Shown here one piece after another: positions 1 through 11,724 of a DNA stretch of 64,000 nucleotides (positions within the stretch are counted from its first letter, which is position 1; each line of letters opens with the position of its first letter). The DNA lies in contig CM076849.1 of NCBI GenBank assembly GCA_039519185.1, positions 118,615,659 through 118,679,658 of the forward strand, read 5' to 3'. This stretch comes from Astragalus membranaceus. Taxonomy: Eukaryota > Streptophyta > Magnoliopsida > Fabales > Fabaceae. Below the pieces are notes generated by a model, which worked only from the letters and a program-made list of their open reading frames with translations, did not search any database and was not told the DNA's origin. Position numbers and translations under genes: made by a program.

Positions 1-1258
1 TAAAACAGTTCAACTCAGTAATCATGCATTCACGTAGCACGTCACAAATAAAGAATCTCGAGCCTCAATTTAACGTCGCTTATAAAACTCAACATAACAA
101 AACCAACTACGCAGCGGAAAATAATAAAACATAACAGAAGAGTCCACATGGACATAACAACCAAAATAATCATTAATAAACGTCGAGTTCGTTTCCCCCC
201 CCCCCCCTGAGTGCTACGTATCAGAGCATGACGACTCGACTCAAGAAGTGAAGCTAAGGCATTCACTGGGAATCACCTGCACGTTACCAACACGGGGGTA
301 ACATTCAAACAGGAAAGGGTGAGCATCATTTCAATCCATATAATAGAAAATATGATAAGTACTAATCGTAGGCTACGCACTAGAACAATCAACATCCAAC
401 ACATTAAATATCCACATCACAGTCATCATTCACATCACTTACAATAACTCATCTCACATCATGTAGGCTTATGAAATGCAACCCACTCGCGGGCATATGC
501 ATGAGGTACCTTTTCATAAAACGTCGCTTAGCCACTCAGGCCTCATCGTCACTTAGCCACTCAGGCCTCAAAACGTCACTGGGTTTATGCATATGGGCAT
601 GAGACACTATGACATGCACCACTCACATCGCACAAACACAACAATTACTCAAACCATAGTCAACTATGTGACCCGTCACTTACCGGTTTGCTCGCAAAGA
701 GCACAGCACCTGTCAAAGTCACAATCAGCACACAACGTCACTAGGCCATTTAGACCTTAACATTACTTAGCCTTTCGGGCCTCGAACGTCACTGGGTTTT
801 CATCGTCACTTACACATAGGTATCAATCAACTCAAATAATAGCCACTGAGGGCAAAAACGTCATTTGACTAGCCACCAAGGGCATCCTCGTCATTTACAC
901 ATCATTATCATCAACTTTGGCCACTAGGGGCAAAACAGTCATTTGACTAGCCACCAAGGGCATCCTCGTCAAAATCATCATTTTTGACACTACCACGTTA
1001 AAACTGTTGTTTATACACCAAAAAGGGATTTTTAAAGAGCTCCATATCATTTTTCAATGTCACTGGGACGATCACCGGGGACGGCCACTTGGGCGCCCAC
1101 AAACAATCAGAAACTAACAACTTTTTATTTTAAAAATTGGACCCATAGATAGACAACGTAAAAAGCTTCACGACACTTTTCGAATCGTTCAAAACGGACG
1201 TCTGAGTCAAAAGTTATGCTAAAAATAAGTTTGGGAAAAATCAAGCAACATTCTGAAA

Positions 1259-1545
1259 ATAGGCGCCTTAGGCGCCCAGGCAACCAGGCAACACGCGCAC
1301 TGGCCCCCAGCGCCCAGGCGCGCACACACGCACACCCGCACACGCCACAGGCGCCCAGCGCCCAAGCGCGCACACACGCACACAACGCAACACATACGGG
1401 CGCTCAGCGCCTAGCGCCTGGCGCCCAGCGCCTTGGCGCAGCACACACACACGCGCATGGGCGCTCAGCGCCCAGCGCTGGCACCCAGCGCCCAGCGCCC
1501 AGCCACACAGAGAATTCGCAACACCCAGGCGCCTGGCGCCCTTAC
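1259..1545. repeat. GGCGCC/CAGCGCC-rich block in LTR A1
   Basis: Short irregular repeats built from GGCGCC, CAGCGCC and GGCGCGCACACAC units stand out against AT-rich surroundings. The block is self-complementary at many positions. Open frames across it on both strands are composition artefacts. Confidence 0.85.
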
Positions 1546-1975
1546 AGCAACCAAAATCACCAAATTTTCCAGCAACTTTCCAAAACACCAAAAACTGATT
1601 TTTAGCAACTTAACTCATCGAAATCTTATATTTTTTCAACACTCAAAATAACACTTAGATTAATCAATTAACAAAATTCCTTTGAGCACTATCATCACAT
1701 CACCTTGGCGCCCTAGGCGCCTATGCACCCACTCACCAAATTTACGAAATCTCCAACACTCCCACATACCAAAATTCGCAAAATCAAGAACACATCAAGA
1801 AATCAACATATATATATATATATATATATACATATTCCAACAACTCGCATATCATGAAAATCAACATCAATAACCTATCAAGAACACATCAATGATTCAT
1901 GGCATGCATAAATTCGCATCTATATATACATATGTAAAGATCAACACCAACAACCTATCAAGAACACCTCAAATT

Positions 1976-1978
<3 letters not shown>

Positions 1979-2023
<45 letters not shown>

Positions 2024-2061
2024 AAGATCAACATCAACAACCTATAAGGAACACATCAATT

Positions 2062-2124
<63 letters not shown>
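1979..2124. repeat. (AT)n microsatellites in LTR A1
   Basis: Two long AT dinucleotide runs (1979-2021 and 2064-2124) are separated by a copy of a short unit containing GTAAAGATCAACATCAACAACC. A smaller AT run lies at 1806-1830. The related LTRs at 26268 and 33363 lack these expansions, so they arose within this copy or its sub-lineage. Confidence 0.9.
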
Positions 2125-2128
<4 letters not shown>

Positions 2129-2665
2129 ATCAACATCAACAACCTATCAAGAAGACATCAAGAAATCTAGTCTAACCCTAGATCTAGGACTCATCATGTG
2201 ATCTATTAGATAGAATGATAGAGCTCCCCTAACCTCGAATTAGATGAATAGGATCTCTAGAGACGATCACGAACGGAGCCATGGCAACCGGATCACACCT
2301 TCTCCTTTCTCCTTGGAGCTTTGCGCACTTCACCTCTCCTCCTCTCCTCATGGGCGCCGCGCCCTCCTTCCCTTCCCACTCTCTCTATTCGCATTTTTTC
2401 CTTTTTTTTTCTCAAATGAACCAAAAGCTTAAAATCTCAGCTTTTATATGTGCTTAGGTTGTCGGGCTTGGATTGCGGGCTTCCCCGCAGCTTAAGCCCA
2501 ATTTAATTACAACACCTTATCCGATTCCAATACTGCTCCTTATTTTATTTAAAACACCTTATACTCATTTTAATAAGTAATAAATAATAATTATATTATT
2601 ATTTCTACCACCCAATTTCTTTTAACTAATTAAATAAATTAATCTATTATTTTTGGGGTGTTACA

Positions 2666-2999
2666 TCCATCGCACCCGTAGATACGTAGGAGCAGGGGCC
2701 CACTCCTGTCGAGCGCAAAAAAAACTAAAATTTTTATTAAGTCTTCCTTTCCGATTTCCGCAAACAATCAAAGTGGGTAAGCAAAATATCTTCTTTTAAA
2801 ACTAACTTTTTCTACACATTAAATTAAAAGGTAACCTTTTTAGGATGTTGCGGGGTGCTAGTACCTTCCCCGCACTTAATCGACCCCCGAACCCAAAAAC
2901 AAAGGTTTTTTCAATGTTTTCCTAAATATAAATATTGATGGCGACTCCATTGTTCAAAAACAACGAAGAATCCCTCCTTCGGATTTTTCGGTCGCTACA
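2666..2999 (+). repeat. B1 5' LTR, right-hand remnant
   Basis: It matches the end of the B1 3' LTR (22491-22825), including the terminal CGGTCGCTACA. The rest of the LTR lies left of the A1 insertion, outside the window. Confidence 0.9.
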
Positions 3000-3001
3000 G
3001 C

Positions 3002-3019
3002 TGGCGACTCCACTGGGGA
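3002..3019 (+). other. B1 primer binding site
   Basis: TGGCGACTCCACTGGGGA lies 2 bp after the LTR end. It begins with TGG, as expected for pairing with a tRNA CCA end. Ogre-lineage elements are reported to use a tRNA-Arg type primer and this sequence is of that kind. B2 has the same site with one substitution (TGGTGACTCC...). Confidence 0.8.
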
Positions 3020-3843
3020 GTATTTAAGAGGGTCAAGCCTAATTTAGTTAAATGTGTAGATATTTGTTAGTTTAGTACTTTATTTACCCTTAGCCCTTCT
3101 ATTTGCACGTCTATTTCATTTATCTGTTTATTTGCTTTATTGAACCTTAGGGTAGAAGACCTTTGTACTATTATCTGTATTTCTTTTGCAGCATGGGTAG
3201 TTTAGGTTGCTTATATCACACACATCACCTACACATATTGCACACACTCTTGAGCGGGGCCCTATACCCAGGTCTAAAAAAAACCTAGGACGAATGGAGA
3301 CGATTAGTGTCAGTCATTCTGGATTTTATCTGTCTGACTCTCATGAAAGCCTCAGCCAGAGTACGCTCTTTCGTGGTATCCCACACCAGGTAGCTCCCTA
3401 TCGTTGTGGGTCACATCACGAAGGAGATTTCAGCTCTGGAGACCCTTGTGAGGACGTGATTAGAGCCACCTGAGAGATTGATCACACAAGTAGCCCTAGA
3501 CCGTGACCTATATATAAGACCTAACCTGTTTAGGACACAAGGGCAATTCACCTACCCTTTGCATCATCGCAAAAACTTTTTATCTTTAAAAAAAATCAAA
3601 TAATGAAAACCATTTACTCCTTTTGCCCTTTACGTATATTTTATGTGACATGGTTAATGTTTCTCAAAATTTGAATCACCAAAATTTGCTTTTATTAACG
3701 CATGTAACGTCATTCTTTAATTCATCATACATCATCGTTATTTCACAAAAAAATACAAAAATCCTCACATGCATGCTATTCATCTCATTTAGGTTTGCCG
3801 GGAATTGTAAGAGGTTTGAAAGTTTTGTCATAAGCAAGGCGAT
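3020..3843 (+). other. B1 leader region
   Basis: This lies between the PBS and ORF1. No convincing coding sequence was found. The same stretch occurs in B2 (about 50654-51499, inverted). The end of the leader (TTCATCTCATTTAG before GTTTGCC) resembles a splice acceptor, so a leader intron is possible but unproven. Confidence 0.5.
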
Positions 3844-5913
3844 ATGGGATCAAACAGTGAAACAATCCAAACTTGGAACTACCCTATAGTAAAACAGCCT
3901 AATCTGATGAGTCTAAGGGAATGTGCGGGTCGGTTGCCGCCCATCGAGCGCAGGTCTTTTGATAGAGCGTATGGGAAGATTATTATGTTACTACAATTGG
4001 ACGTGCAAACGGAGGCCATTGCCGCTTTGAGCCAGTTCTACGACTCTTCATTAAGGTGCTTCACCTTCAAAAATTTCCAGATGGCACCTACCCTGGAAGA
4101 ATATACACAGATCTTCGGCTTTCCTCAACAAGACAATGGACCCTACCAGTATCAGGGACAATACTACACAGATGAGAAACTCGCCTCAATGTTACAAACC
4201 AGCAAAGAGAACTTGAAGCTCCGGAAGAAAAATCGAAATGGCATTGCAGGATTCCCACAAGAGTATCTGGAAAGCCAAATGAAATCCTTCGCCGACGCTA
4301 GAAATTGGGGTCCTTTTAAGCAGGTGTTAGCTTTGACCATCTTTGGCATTGTCCTATTTCCACGCCTTGAAAGATATGTGGACACAACAGCTATTGGTGT
4401 CTTCTTATCCTTCAAGGATGGAGAAAACCCACTCAATCCGATTCCAGCCATGCTCGCAGACACTTACTGTACTTTCACTCATTATAGTGAGCTAAGGGGA
4501 AAGAGGATATCTTGCTGCCTGCACGCCTTGTATGTTTGGCTTCTCACCCATGCTTTCGTTAACAAAGTCAGAGTAGAAGGCCCAATTGAAGACGCCAGAG
4601 GGTGTGATGTGAAGACAATGAACACAAGTGAATGGTTGCAAGTGCTAGGGGGCCTTCATGAATACAAGGTTCGTTGGCACCCATCATGGTGGAAAGATAG
4701 GCCCGCAGTAGTTTTTCAATGTGGAAACTTTCTAAACGTCCCGCTCATGGGGACAAGAGGATGCATAAATTACAATCCTTCTCTAACTCTAAGACAGCTG
4801 GGGTACCCCATGCGAAATCCGCCCACCGAAGACATGTTAATCCCTTTTTACCTCCATGAGGGAAGCCCAAAAGAGGTTGACGTGCTCCGGAAGATTTCTC
4901 AAGCGTGGGATATGGTCGTCCGCAAGGGACAAGAGCTTACTAAGAGGAGCGGCGATAAGGAAACCACCTTTCGTCAATGGCTCCAAAAGAGGATCCAAGA
5001 CACCCGATTGCCTTACCAAAGTGCACTATGGGTTGAGGAAGAAATACCTGAACCTACCCTTCCCACTCTCGAAGATTTAGATAAGCTTAAAATGGCATTG
5101 TCAAAGGCTGAGGAAGAAAAGAAGGGCTTGCAGGCAGAATTAGAGAAAGTGCTCCTAAAAAACCAGAAGTTGGAGGAGGAGAACGCAAGTAAGTCAGTGG
5201 CCATTGAAGACAGCCGCAAGCAGCTCAAGATTGAACAAAAGAACAAACTAGATGTTCAAAAGTACCTAAGAGGGGCGAAAGAGGAAATAAAACGTCGCAA
5301 CCTGAAAATGAACCAAGCCATCGATGATGCATACAAGTGGAAAAAGTTATGGGAAGAATCAATGATTGCTGAAAAGACCGCACAGAGCCTGCTAATGGTA
5401 TCAAAAAGAGAGTCCCGGATGATGGCAGCCGAGTTTGAAGAGCAAGTGAAAAGTATCAAGCAGGATAAAGATACCATTGAAGAGATGCTCCGAGAATACC
5501 AATAAGCCTTGAGAAAGGAGCATGAAAAATCTGATGAGCTGAACGACCATATCAGATATCAAGAGGAGGTTTACCACCAGTTGGAGACAGAAAGCATCTA
5601 TTGGGAGAACCGCTTTGTGGAGTTGGTCAGCAGGATAGAAAACCATGAAGCCTTCATAGAGTTGAAGAATGAAAGCTTATACTGGAAAGACAGATTCTCA
5701 AAATTGGCATGGCTGGCCAATCAAGCTATCGCGGGTATCCCCAAACGTATAAAAGAGGCTAACGCGGCAATGCACCCGTTTAACACCCCGGTCCAAGTTT
5801 CCGAATTCATGGAGTTTTGCGAGGTTCTGATTGCCGAACTCCGGGAGAAGGCTGGCAGCACTACTAGTAGAAAAAGAGGGAGGAGTGGAAAAATGAAAAC
5901 CATATGTATTTGA
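3844..5913 (+). pseudogene. B1 ORF1 (Ogre extra ORF), one stop
   Basis: This is a protein of about 690 residues of unknown function, found upstream of gag in Ogre-type elements. The N-terminal ~390 residues form a globular region starting near RECAGRLPPIERRSF, with the pattern MAPTLEEYTQIFGFP, resembling the plant-specific domain seen in Ogre ORF1 proteins and host mobile-domain proteins. The C-terminal third is rich in Glu/Lys heptads and is probably coiled coil. A CAA-to-TAA change at 5503-5505 splits it; the B2 copy reads Gln there. The ATG at 3844 was chosen because the frame is open from it into the conserved part. In B2 a 32-bp deletion just after this ATG shifts the frame. Confidence 0.8.
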
Positions 5914-6196
5914 GTGAAATTTAAAGAACATTGTACTTTTCTTTTCGAAGTTTTATTTCCAAAATGTTGTACTTTCCTCCATCGATGAAGTTTGTTTGTC
6001 TCACATGCTGATCCTTTATCTTGAAAATATTGTGGAACTTTAATCTGTGTACTTATGACAAATCAGGATGCGCTTGCAATTCCCGACCTAAAACAATAAG
6101 ACTCATGCACACATGCATCATTCGCATTTTCATCCATTCATATACTCATACATATACTCATACCATGTGTCCCACAAACAGAGAGTAAAGGACAAG

Positions 6197-9100
6197 ATGG
6201 TGCGTCAACATCGCTATTGGACTCGTTCTCAGGCCAGAAACATGGAAGAAAATCAGGACAATCCGCCTTAAGATAACCCGGATCAAGGCAATCCACCTCA
6301 GAACCTAGGAAATCAAGAGCTTAGGGCAGAAATAGATGGGATGAAAGAACAGATGGCTGAAATCTTAAAGGTTTTACAAGCTTTGAAGGGCAAAGACACA
6401 AGTGAAGATTTCTCCGCTGGGAACACGGAAAATCAAGTTACCAACCCTCCTCCTCCCAATGGACTCGGGATCCCGCATACAGTGCACCCCACTGTGACTA
6501 ATGACCAGGGTTACATATGGCCTCCTTACGGACTTCCACAAGGTTACACACCTCCGACAGTCGATGCTAATCCAGAAGACGGTCCCTCAGGAGTCGCGGG
6601 CCAACAACAGCTTACACCGACGGGTCACGATGGTAATTCGGGGGCACCACAAGTTCAAAACCCGAACCCCGTCGTCATACCACAAAGACTCCCACTTGGC
6701 TTCCCTCCACCGCCGATAGTTGACGCTCATGCTCAGGGTTCCAACCTCAGGAATCCCACTCATTCACATACCCCAAATGTGAACCCAGCCATAGTTCCGA
6801 TGATTCGTCCTTACTATGGTATGAGTGGGCTCCCTCACAACTACTCTATGGAGAACCCTCAAGCTAAAGACAAACTACAAATGCTTGAGGAAAGGTTGAG
6901 AGCAGTCGAGGGATCCAATGTTGGTGCGAGAGATGCTTATGACTTGTGCCTTGTCCCTAACGTGGTCATCCCTCCAAAATTTAAGGTGCCAGACTTCGAC
7001 AAGTACAGAGGGTCGACTTGCCCTGTAAGCCACTTAACCATGTACTGCAGGAGGATGGCGGCGTTTGATCACGACGACAAATTGCTCATCCACTACTTCC
7101 AAGATAGTCTGTCTGGGGCAGCTTCGAGCTGGTACATGCAATTAGAACGTGCCCATATCAGATGCTGGAAAGACCTAGCCGATACTTTTTTGAGGCAATA
7201 CAAATATAACATTGACATGGCTCCCGATAGAACACAGCTGCAGAGCATGACGAAGAGAGATAATGAGTCCTTCAAAGAATATGCCCAACGCTGGAGAGGG
7301 TTGGCTGCACAGGTAGTACCACCTTTGTTAGAAAAGGAGATGGTATCCATGTTCATGGATACCCTTCAATCACCTTTCTACGACAGGTTGATTGGGAGCG
7401 TGTCTTCGAACTTTTCAGATATGATCGTCATCGGAGAAAGATTAGAGAATGGATGGAGAAACGGGAAGATTACATATAGCTCCGCTGGAACCAGCAATCA
7501 GAAAAAGCCCTTCTCAGGTTTCCCTAAAAAGAAGGAGGGCGAAGCTAATGCCATCTCTAGATCCGGAAAGCCTCCCTACAACAACCCCCGACAGACTTTC
7601 CAAATACCTACTCAAACACCACAAGCCCCACCTCACCAAGTCAACCCAGGCTATAGACCACAAAACTACCAAGAAAGAAAGCCCGCCAATTTTGACCCAA
7701 TACCCATGTCATACACAGACCTATTCAATCACCTCATCAGTCACAACTTGATCACTCCCCGTCCAATGAGACCCCTTCAACCTCCTTTCCCTAGGAGCTA
7801 TGACCCAGAGGCTAGCTGTGGATTCCACGCTGGGGCAGTTGGCCATTCAACAGAAAATTGCAAGGCATTGAAATATGTAGTACAAGACTTAATTGAATCT
7901 AAATGGTTAAGCTTCGCAGAAGATGGTCCGAATGTTGCCACTAACCCTCTGCCGGGGCACGGGAAACCCTCCGTCAATGCCATTGAGGATGTTGAGGGGC
8001 AATTATTGGTCAGAAAGGTGGAGGACATTGTCGCACCCCTGGACCTCATCCATGCTGATTTGTGTCACTTCGGAATCATTACGAAGGGATGTACCGGAAA
8101 GGGTTCGTGTGTTGATCCCCTTTGTGTCGGGGCCTGTGAAGCATTCAAACCAGTCTTGCAAGACTTAATAGACGGCACATAATACAAATAGGTCTTCAAA
8201 AAAAAGAGGAAGGCGTGTCGACTCTCCAATCAAGCATTGACCAGAGCAAGAGTATCCGGAAACCACTAGAAATCCATTACAAAAAGGACACAAAGCTAAC
8301 CACCGCTGTGCCTAAACCAATCACTATTCAAGTGCCAGTCCCTTTTCCCTTTAAAAGCACCAATGCGGTCCCGTGGAATTACAATGTGAAAGTTCAGACT
8401 ACTCCTGATGTCATTAACATCTCAGAGACCGGTGGGATGACCCGAAGTGGGCGTTTCTATACCCCTGGAGGGCCTAGTGAGGACCGAACAAAAGAAGGGG
8501 AGGAAAGAGCCCGTAAGGGCAAAAGCATAGAGCAGGAACCTGTCGATAAGAATGCAGGAAAGAAGACGTTATCCGAGCAAGAAGCCAGTGAATTTCTGAA
8601 GCTCATGAGACAAAGCGAGTATAAGGTGGTTGATCAACTGAACCAAACTCCCGCAAAGATATCTCTGTTGTCATTATTGCTCAGTTCCGATGCCCATCGT
8701 GCAGCATTGACAAAAGTATTGAATGAGGCCCATGTCGCTCATGACATCTCGGTCGGCCAATTTGATGGGATCGTCGGAAACCTTGTTGCAAGTAATATCT
8801 CACCTTTACTGATGATGAGATTCCAACTGAAGGAAGGGGGCACAACAAGGCCCTACACATATCTGTGAAGTGTGGGGATTACTCTCTTGCTCGGGTACTT
8901 ATTGACAATGGTTCATCTTTGAATGTATTACCCAGATCAACCATGGAGAAATTAGATGTGGACTGTTCATACATGAGACCAAGCTCCATATTAGTCAGGG
9001 CCTTTGACGAATCGAAAAGGGAAGTCATCGGAGAAATGGAATTACCTATGCAAGTAGGCCCGGAGCACTTCGTAGTGACATTCCAGATAATGGATATCGT

Positions 9101-9760
9101 CCCATCCTACAGTTGTCTCTTGGGAAGGCTGTGGATCCACTCTGCAGGGGCAGTTCCCTCTTCTTTACACCAGAAGCTCAAGTTCATAGTCAACAATAAG
9201 CTGGTGGTTATTTTCGGTGAGGAAGAAATGCTGATAAATAGGTCCTCTCCCACTCGTTACATTGAGGCTGCTGAAGAGTCTTTTGAAACTGCCTTTCAAG
9301 CATTGGAAATCGCCAATACATCTGCTATGTTAAAACCCAAGCTATCCAAGACGGCCGTGATGGTTGCTAAGTTCATGATAGGAAAAGGCTACCAAGCTGG
9401 AGGAGGCTTGGGAAAGACCGGACAGGGGATCCTGACGCCAATACAGCCAGAGGAGAACAAAGATAGGCATGGAATAGGATATCAGCCCAATCGCACTGAC
9501 AAGAGAAGGATTGTGGAGGAAAAGAAGGAGCGGAGGTTAGCCAGGCTTGAGGGCAGGCTGCCAAATACGAAGAGGATCATCATCTGCGACATCAAGGAAA
9601 GCTTTCAGAGTGCGGTAATGTTGAACCCCAGCCAGATCGCCACAGTTGAGGACGATCTAAGCGCTGAAGAAGGCGTCGTCAGTCTTGTACGCCCTTGTCC
9701 TGCAAACAAAAGGCTCAAGAATTGGGAGATCATTGATTTTCCTGTGGTTTTTAGTTCAAA
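6197..9760 (+). pseudogene. B1 gag-protease exon, degenerate
   Basis: Gag forms the particle and protease matures it. Visible in order: a Pro/Gly-rich N-terminal part, the retrotransposon Gag core (PDFDKYRGSTCP to about LQSPFYDRL, 6990-7390), a C/H cluster CGFHAGAVGHSTENC, a protease motif VLIDNGSSLNVLP with DNGS in place of the usual DTG/DSG, and a G-patch-like segment GKGYQAGGGLGKTGQG near 9380-9430. Three breaks are seen against B2: a stop at 6269-6271 (Gln in B2), a 1-nt loss near 8173 and a 1-nt loss near 8796. The ATG at 6197 sits in frame where B2 has CTG; B2 may start further in. The frame runs into a stop just after 9760, which is removed if the intron is spliced. Confidence 0.85.
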
Positions 9761-9961
9761 GTAATGTTTCTATAATGTAATCCTCTGGCTCTGCCCAAGG
9801 CCTTAGGATATTTCATTCGGGCACGCATGTTTTCCTTTCAGTATTAATATCAATGCAACGTTATTTCAGTTCCCAATAAACCCCCGTTCTCCTTTTCTTT
9901 TTACATTCGCTTCTTATTTTCTTTCATTCGTTTTTTATTCCGTTAATTTACACTAATGCAG
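9761..9961 (+). other. B1 intron between protease and RT
   Basis: The donor is AAA|GTAATG at 9761 and the acceptor is ACTAATGCAG|ATCC ending at 9961, giving 201 bp, AT-rich with a pyrimidine-rich middle. B2 has the same donor and acceptor with a 189-bp intron. Joining the exons restores the protease-to-pol frame in B2. Ogre elements are known to carry an intron at this place. Confidence 0.8.
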
Positions 9962-11724
9962 ATCCGAAAAAAAACGTCTTTGAAAATAACAACGCCAATA
10001 ATCCATATTGTAACTTTGATCACCCCATCAATCAAACTGAGGAAGATGTTGAAGATAATTGGGAAACCCCTCCAGAGTTAATGAGAATGATGGAACAAGA
10101 GGAAAAAATAATCGAACCCCACGAGGAATCAACTGAAACGATCAACTTAGGCACGGAAGAAGACAAAAAAGAAATTAACATTGGCACCACATTGAAAGAC
10201 AGCGAGCGAGAGAAATTGGTTAGGTTGTTGTTTGACTATGTTGACGTCTTCGCATGGACATACCAAGACATGCCCGGACTGGACCCCAACATAGTCGAGC
10301 ATAAGTTACCAGTAAAACCAGAATGCCCGCCGGTAAAACAAAAGTTAAGAAGGATGAAACCAGAAATGTCGCTGAAAATCCGAGACGAGGTTAAGAAACA
10401 GTTCGATGCTGGGTTTTTAGCAGTAGCAAAATACCCTCAATGGGTAGCCAATATTGTACCGGTCCCAAAGAAAGACGGGAAGGTTCGGATGTGCGTCGAT
10501 TATCGAGATTTGAACAGAGCCAGCCCCAAAGATGACTTCCCTTTGCCTCACATTGATGTCCTGGTAGATAGCACAGCACAACACTCTATGTTCTTCTTCA
10601 TGGATGGATATTCCGGATACAACCAAATTAAGATGGCCCCTGAAGACATGGAGAAAACCACCTTCATCACTCTCTGGGGAACCTTCTGTTACAAAGTAAT
10701 GCCATTCGGACTGAAGAATGCTGGTGCAACGTACCAAAGGGCAATGGTCGCATTGTTCCATGATATGATGCATAAGGAAATAGAGGTTTACGTGGATGAC
10801 ATGATTGCAAAATCCAAGACTGAAGAAGAGCATATCGTCAATCTGCAAAAACTCTTCGAACGTCTCAGGAAGTTCAAACTCAGATTAAACCCTTCCAAAT
10901 GCACTTTCGGTGTAAGATCGGGAAAGCTGTTGGGTTTCATAGTCAGTCAGAGGGGAATAGAAGTAGATCCAGCCAAAATACGAGCAATACTAGAAATGCC
11001 GGTACCGAGTACTAAAAAAGAAGTTCGTGGTTTCCTGGGAAGATTGAACTACATCTCTAGGTTCATATCGCAGCTAACATCTACATGCGAGCCTATTTTC
11101 AAGCTTTTGTGCAAAAACCAAGAAACAAAGTGGAATGATAATTGCCAAGAAGCCTTTGAAAAGATCAAGAGGTACCTCCAAAATCCACCGATTCTGATGC
11201 CGCCTGTACAGGGAAGACCTCTCATCCTGTATCTAACAGTGCTAGACAAATCGATGGGTTGTGTACTGGGACAACATGATGAATCCGGAAGGAAGGAACA
11301 TGCCATCTACTATCTAAGCAAGAAATTCACCGAGTGCGAGACAAGATACTCATTGTTGGAAAGAACGTGTTGTGCTCTGGCCTGGGCTGCACGTCGTTTG
11401 AGGCAGTATATGCTGAGCCACACGACTTGGTTGGTATCTAAAATGGACCCAGTCAAGTATATTTTTGAAAAACCCGCACTCACAGGGAGGATCGCTCGCT
11501 GGCAAATGCTACTATCTGAATACGACCTTTTATATGTCACTCAAAAAGCAATCAAGGGTAGTGCATTGGCTGAGTACTTGGCACACCAGCCCATTGAAGA
11601 TTACCAATCAATGCAGTGCGATTTCCCAGACGAAGATATAATGGCTCTATTCGTAGAAGGGAATCCTCCAGACAACGAAAGGTGGAGAATGTTATTCGAC
11701 GGCGCTTCTAATTTATACGGGCAC
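9962..11724 (+). pseudogene. B1 pol, 5' part: RT, RNase H and start of second RNase H
   Basis: RT copies element RNA. Motifs include VPKKDGKVRMCVDYRDLN, FPLPHIDVLVD, MPFGLKNAGATYQR and the catalytic YVDDM near 10790. The first RNase H follows (TVLDKSMGCVLGQ to about RRLRQYM), then a linker, then the start of a second, archaeal-type RNase H with its first Asp in LFDGAS. An extra A in the A-run at 9967-9974 (8 As against 7 in B2) shifts the spliced frame, so pol could only be read from a later Met such as 10081. The reading frame is cut at 11724 by insertion of element C. Confidence 0.85.

Larger units (their letters stand above)
1..2665 (-). mobile_element. LTR A1, Tekay-type Ty3/gypsy LTR, cut by window start
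   Basis: This stretch is similar along its length to the two LTRs of the complete element at 26268-35964 and shares its signposts: CACGTAGCAC near the start, GCCACTCAGGCCTC repeats, a GGCGCC-rich block and the terminal GGGGTGTTACA. About 120 bases at its left end lie outside the window. At 2666 the sequence passes directly into Ogre LTR sequence rather than a polypurine tract, so 2665 is an outer edge. The piece is therefore either a solo LTR or the 5' LTR of a minus-strand element extending leftwards; the window cannot decide. Confidence 0.85.

Noticed and set aside
3623..3889. 88-codon frame upstream of ORF1 in B1
   Set aside because: It overlaps the leader, and in B1 the frame ends quickly. 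Its apparent fusion to ORF1 in B2 is explained by a 32-bp deletion.
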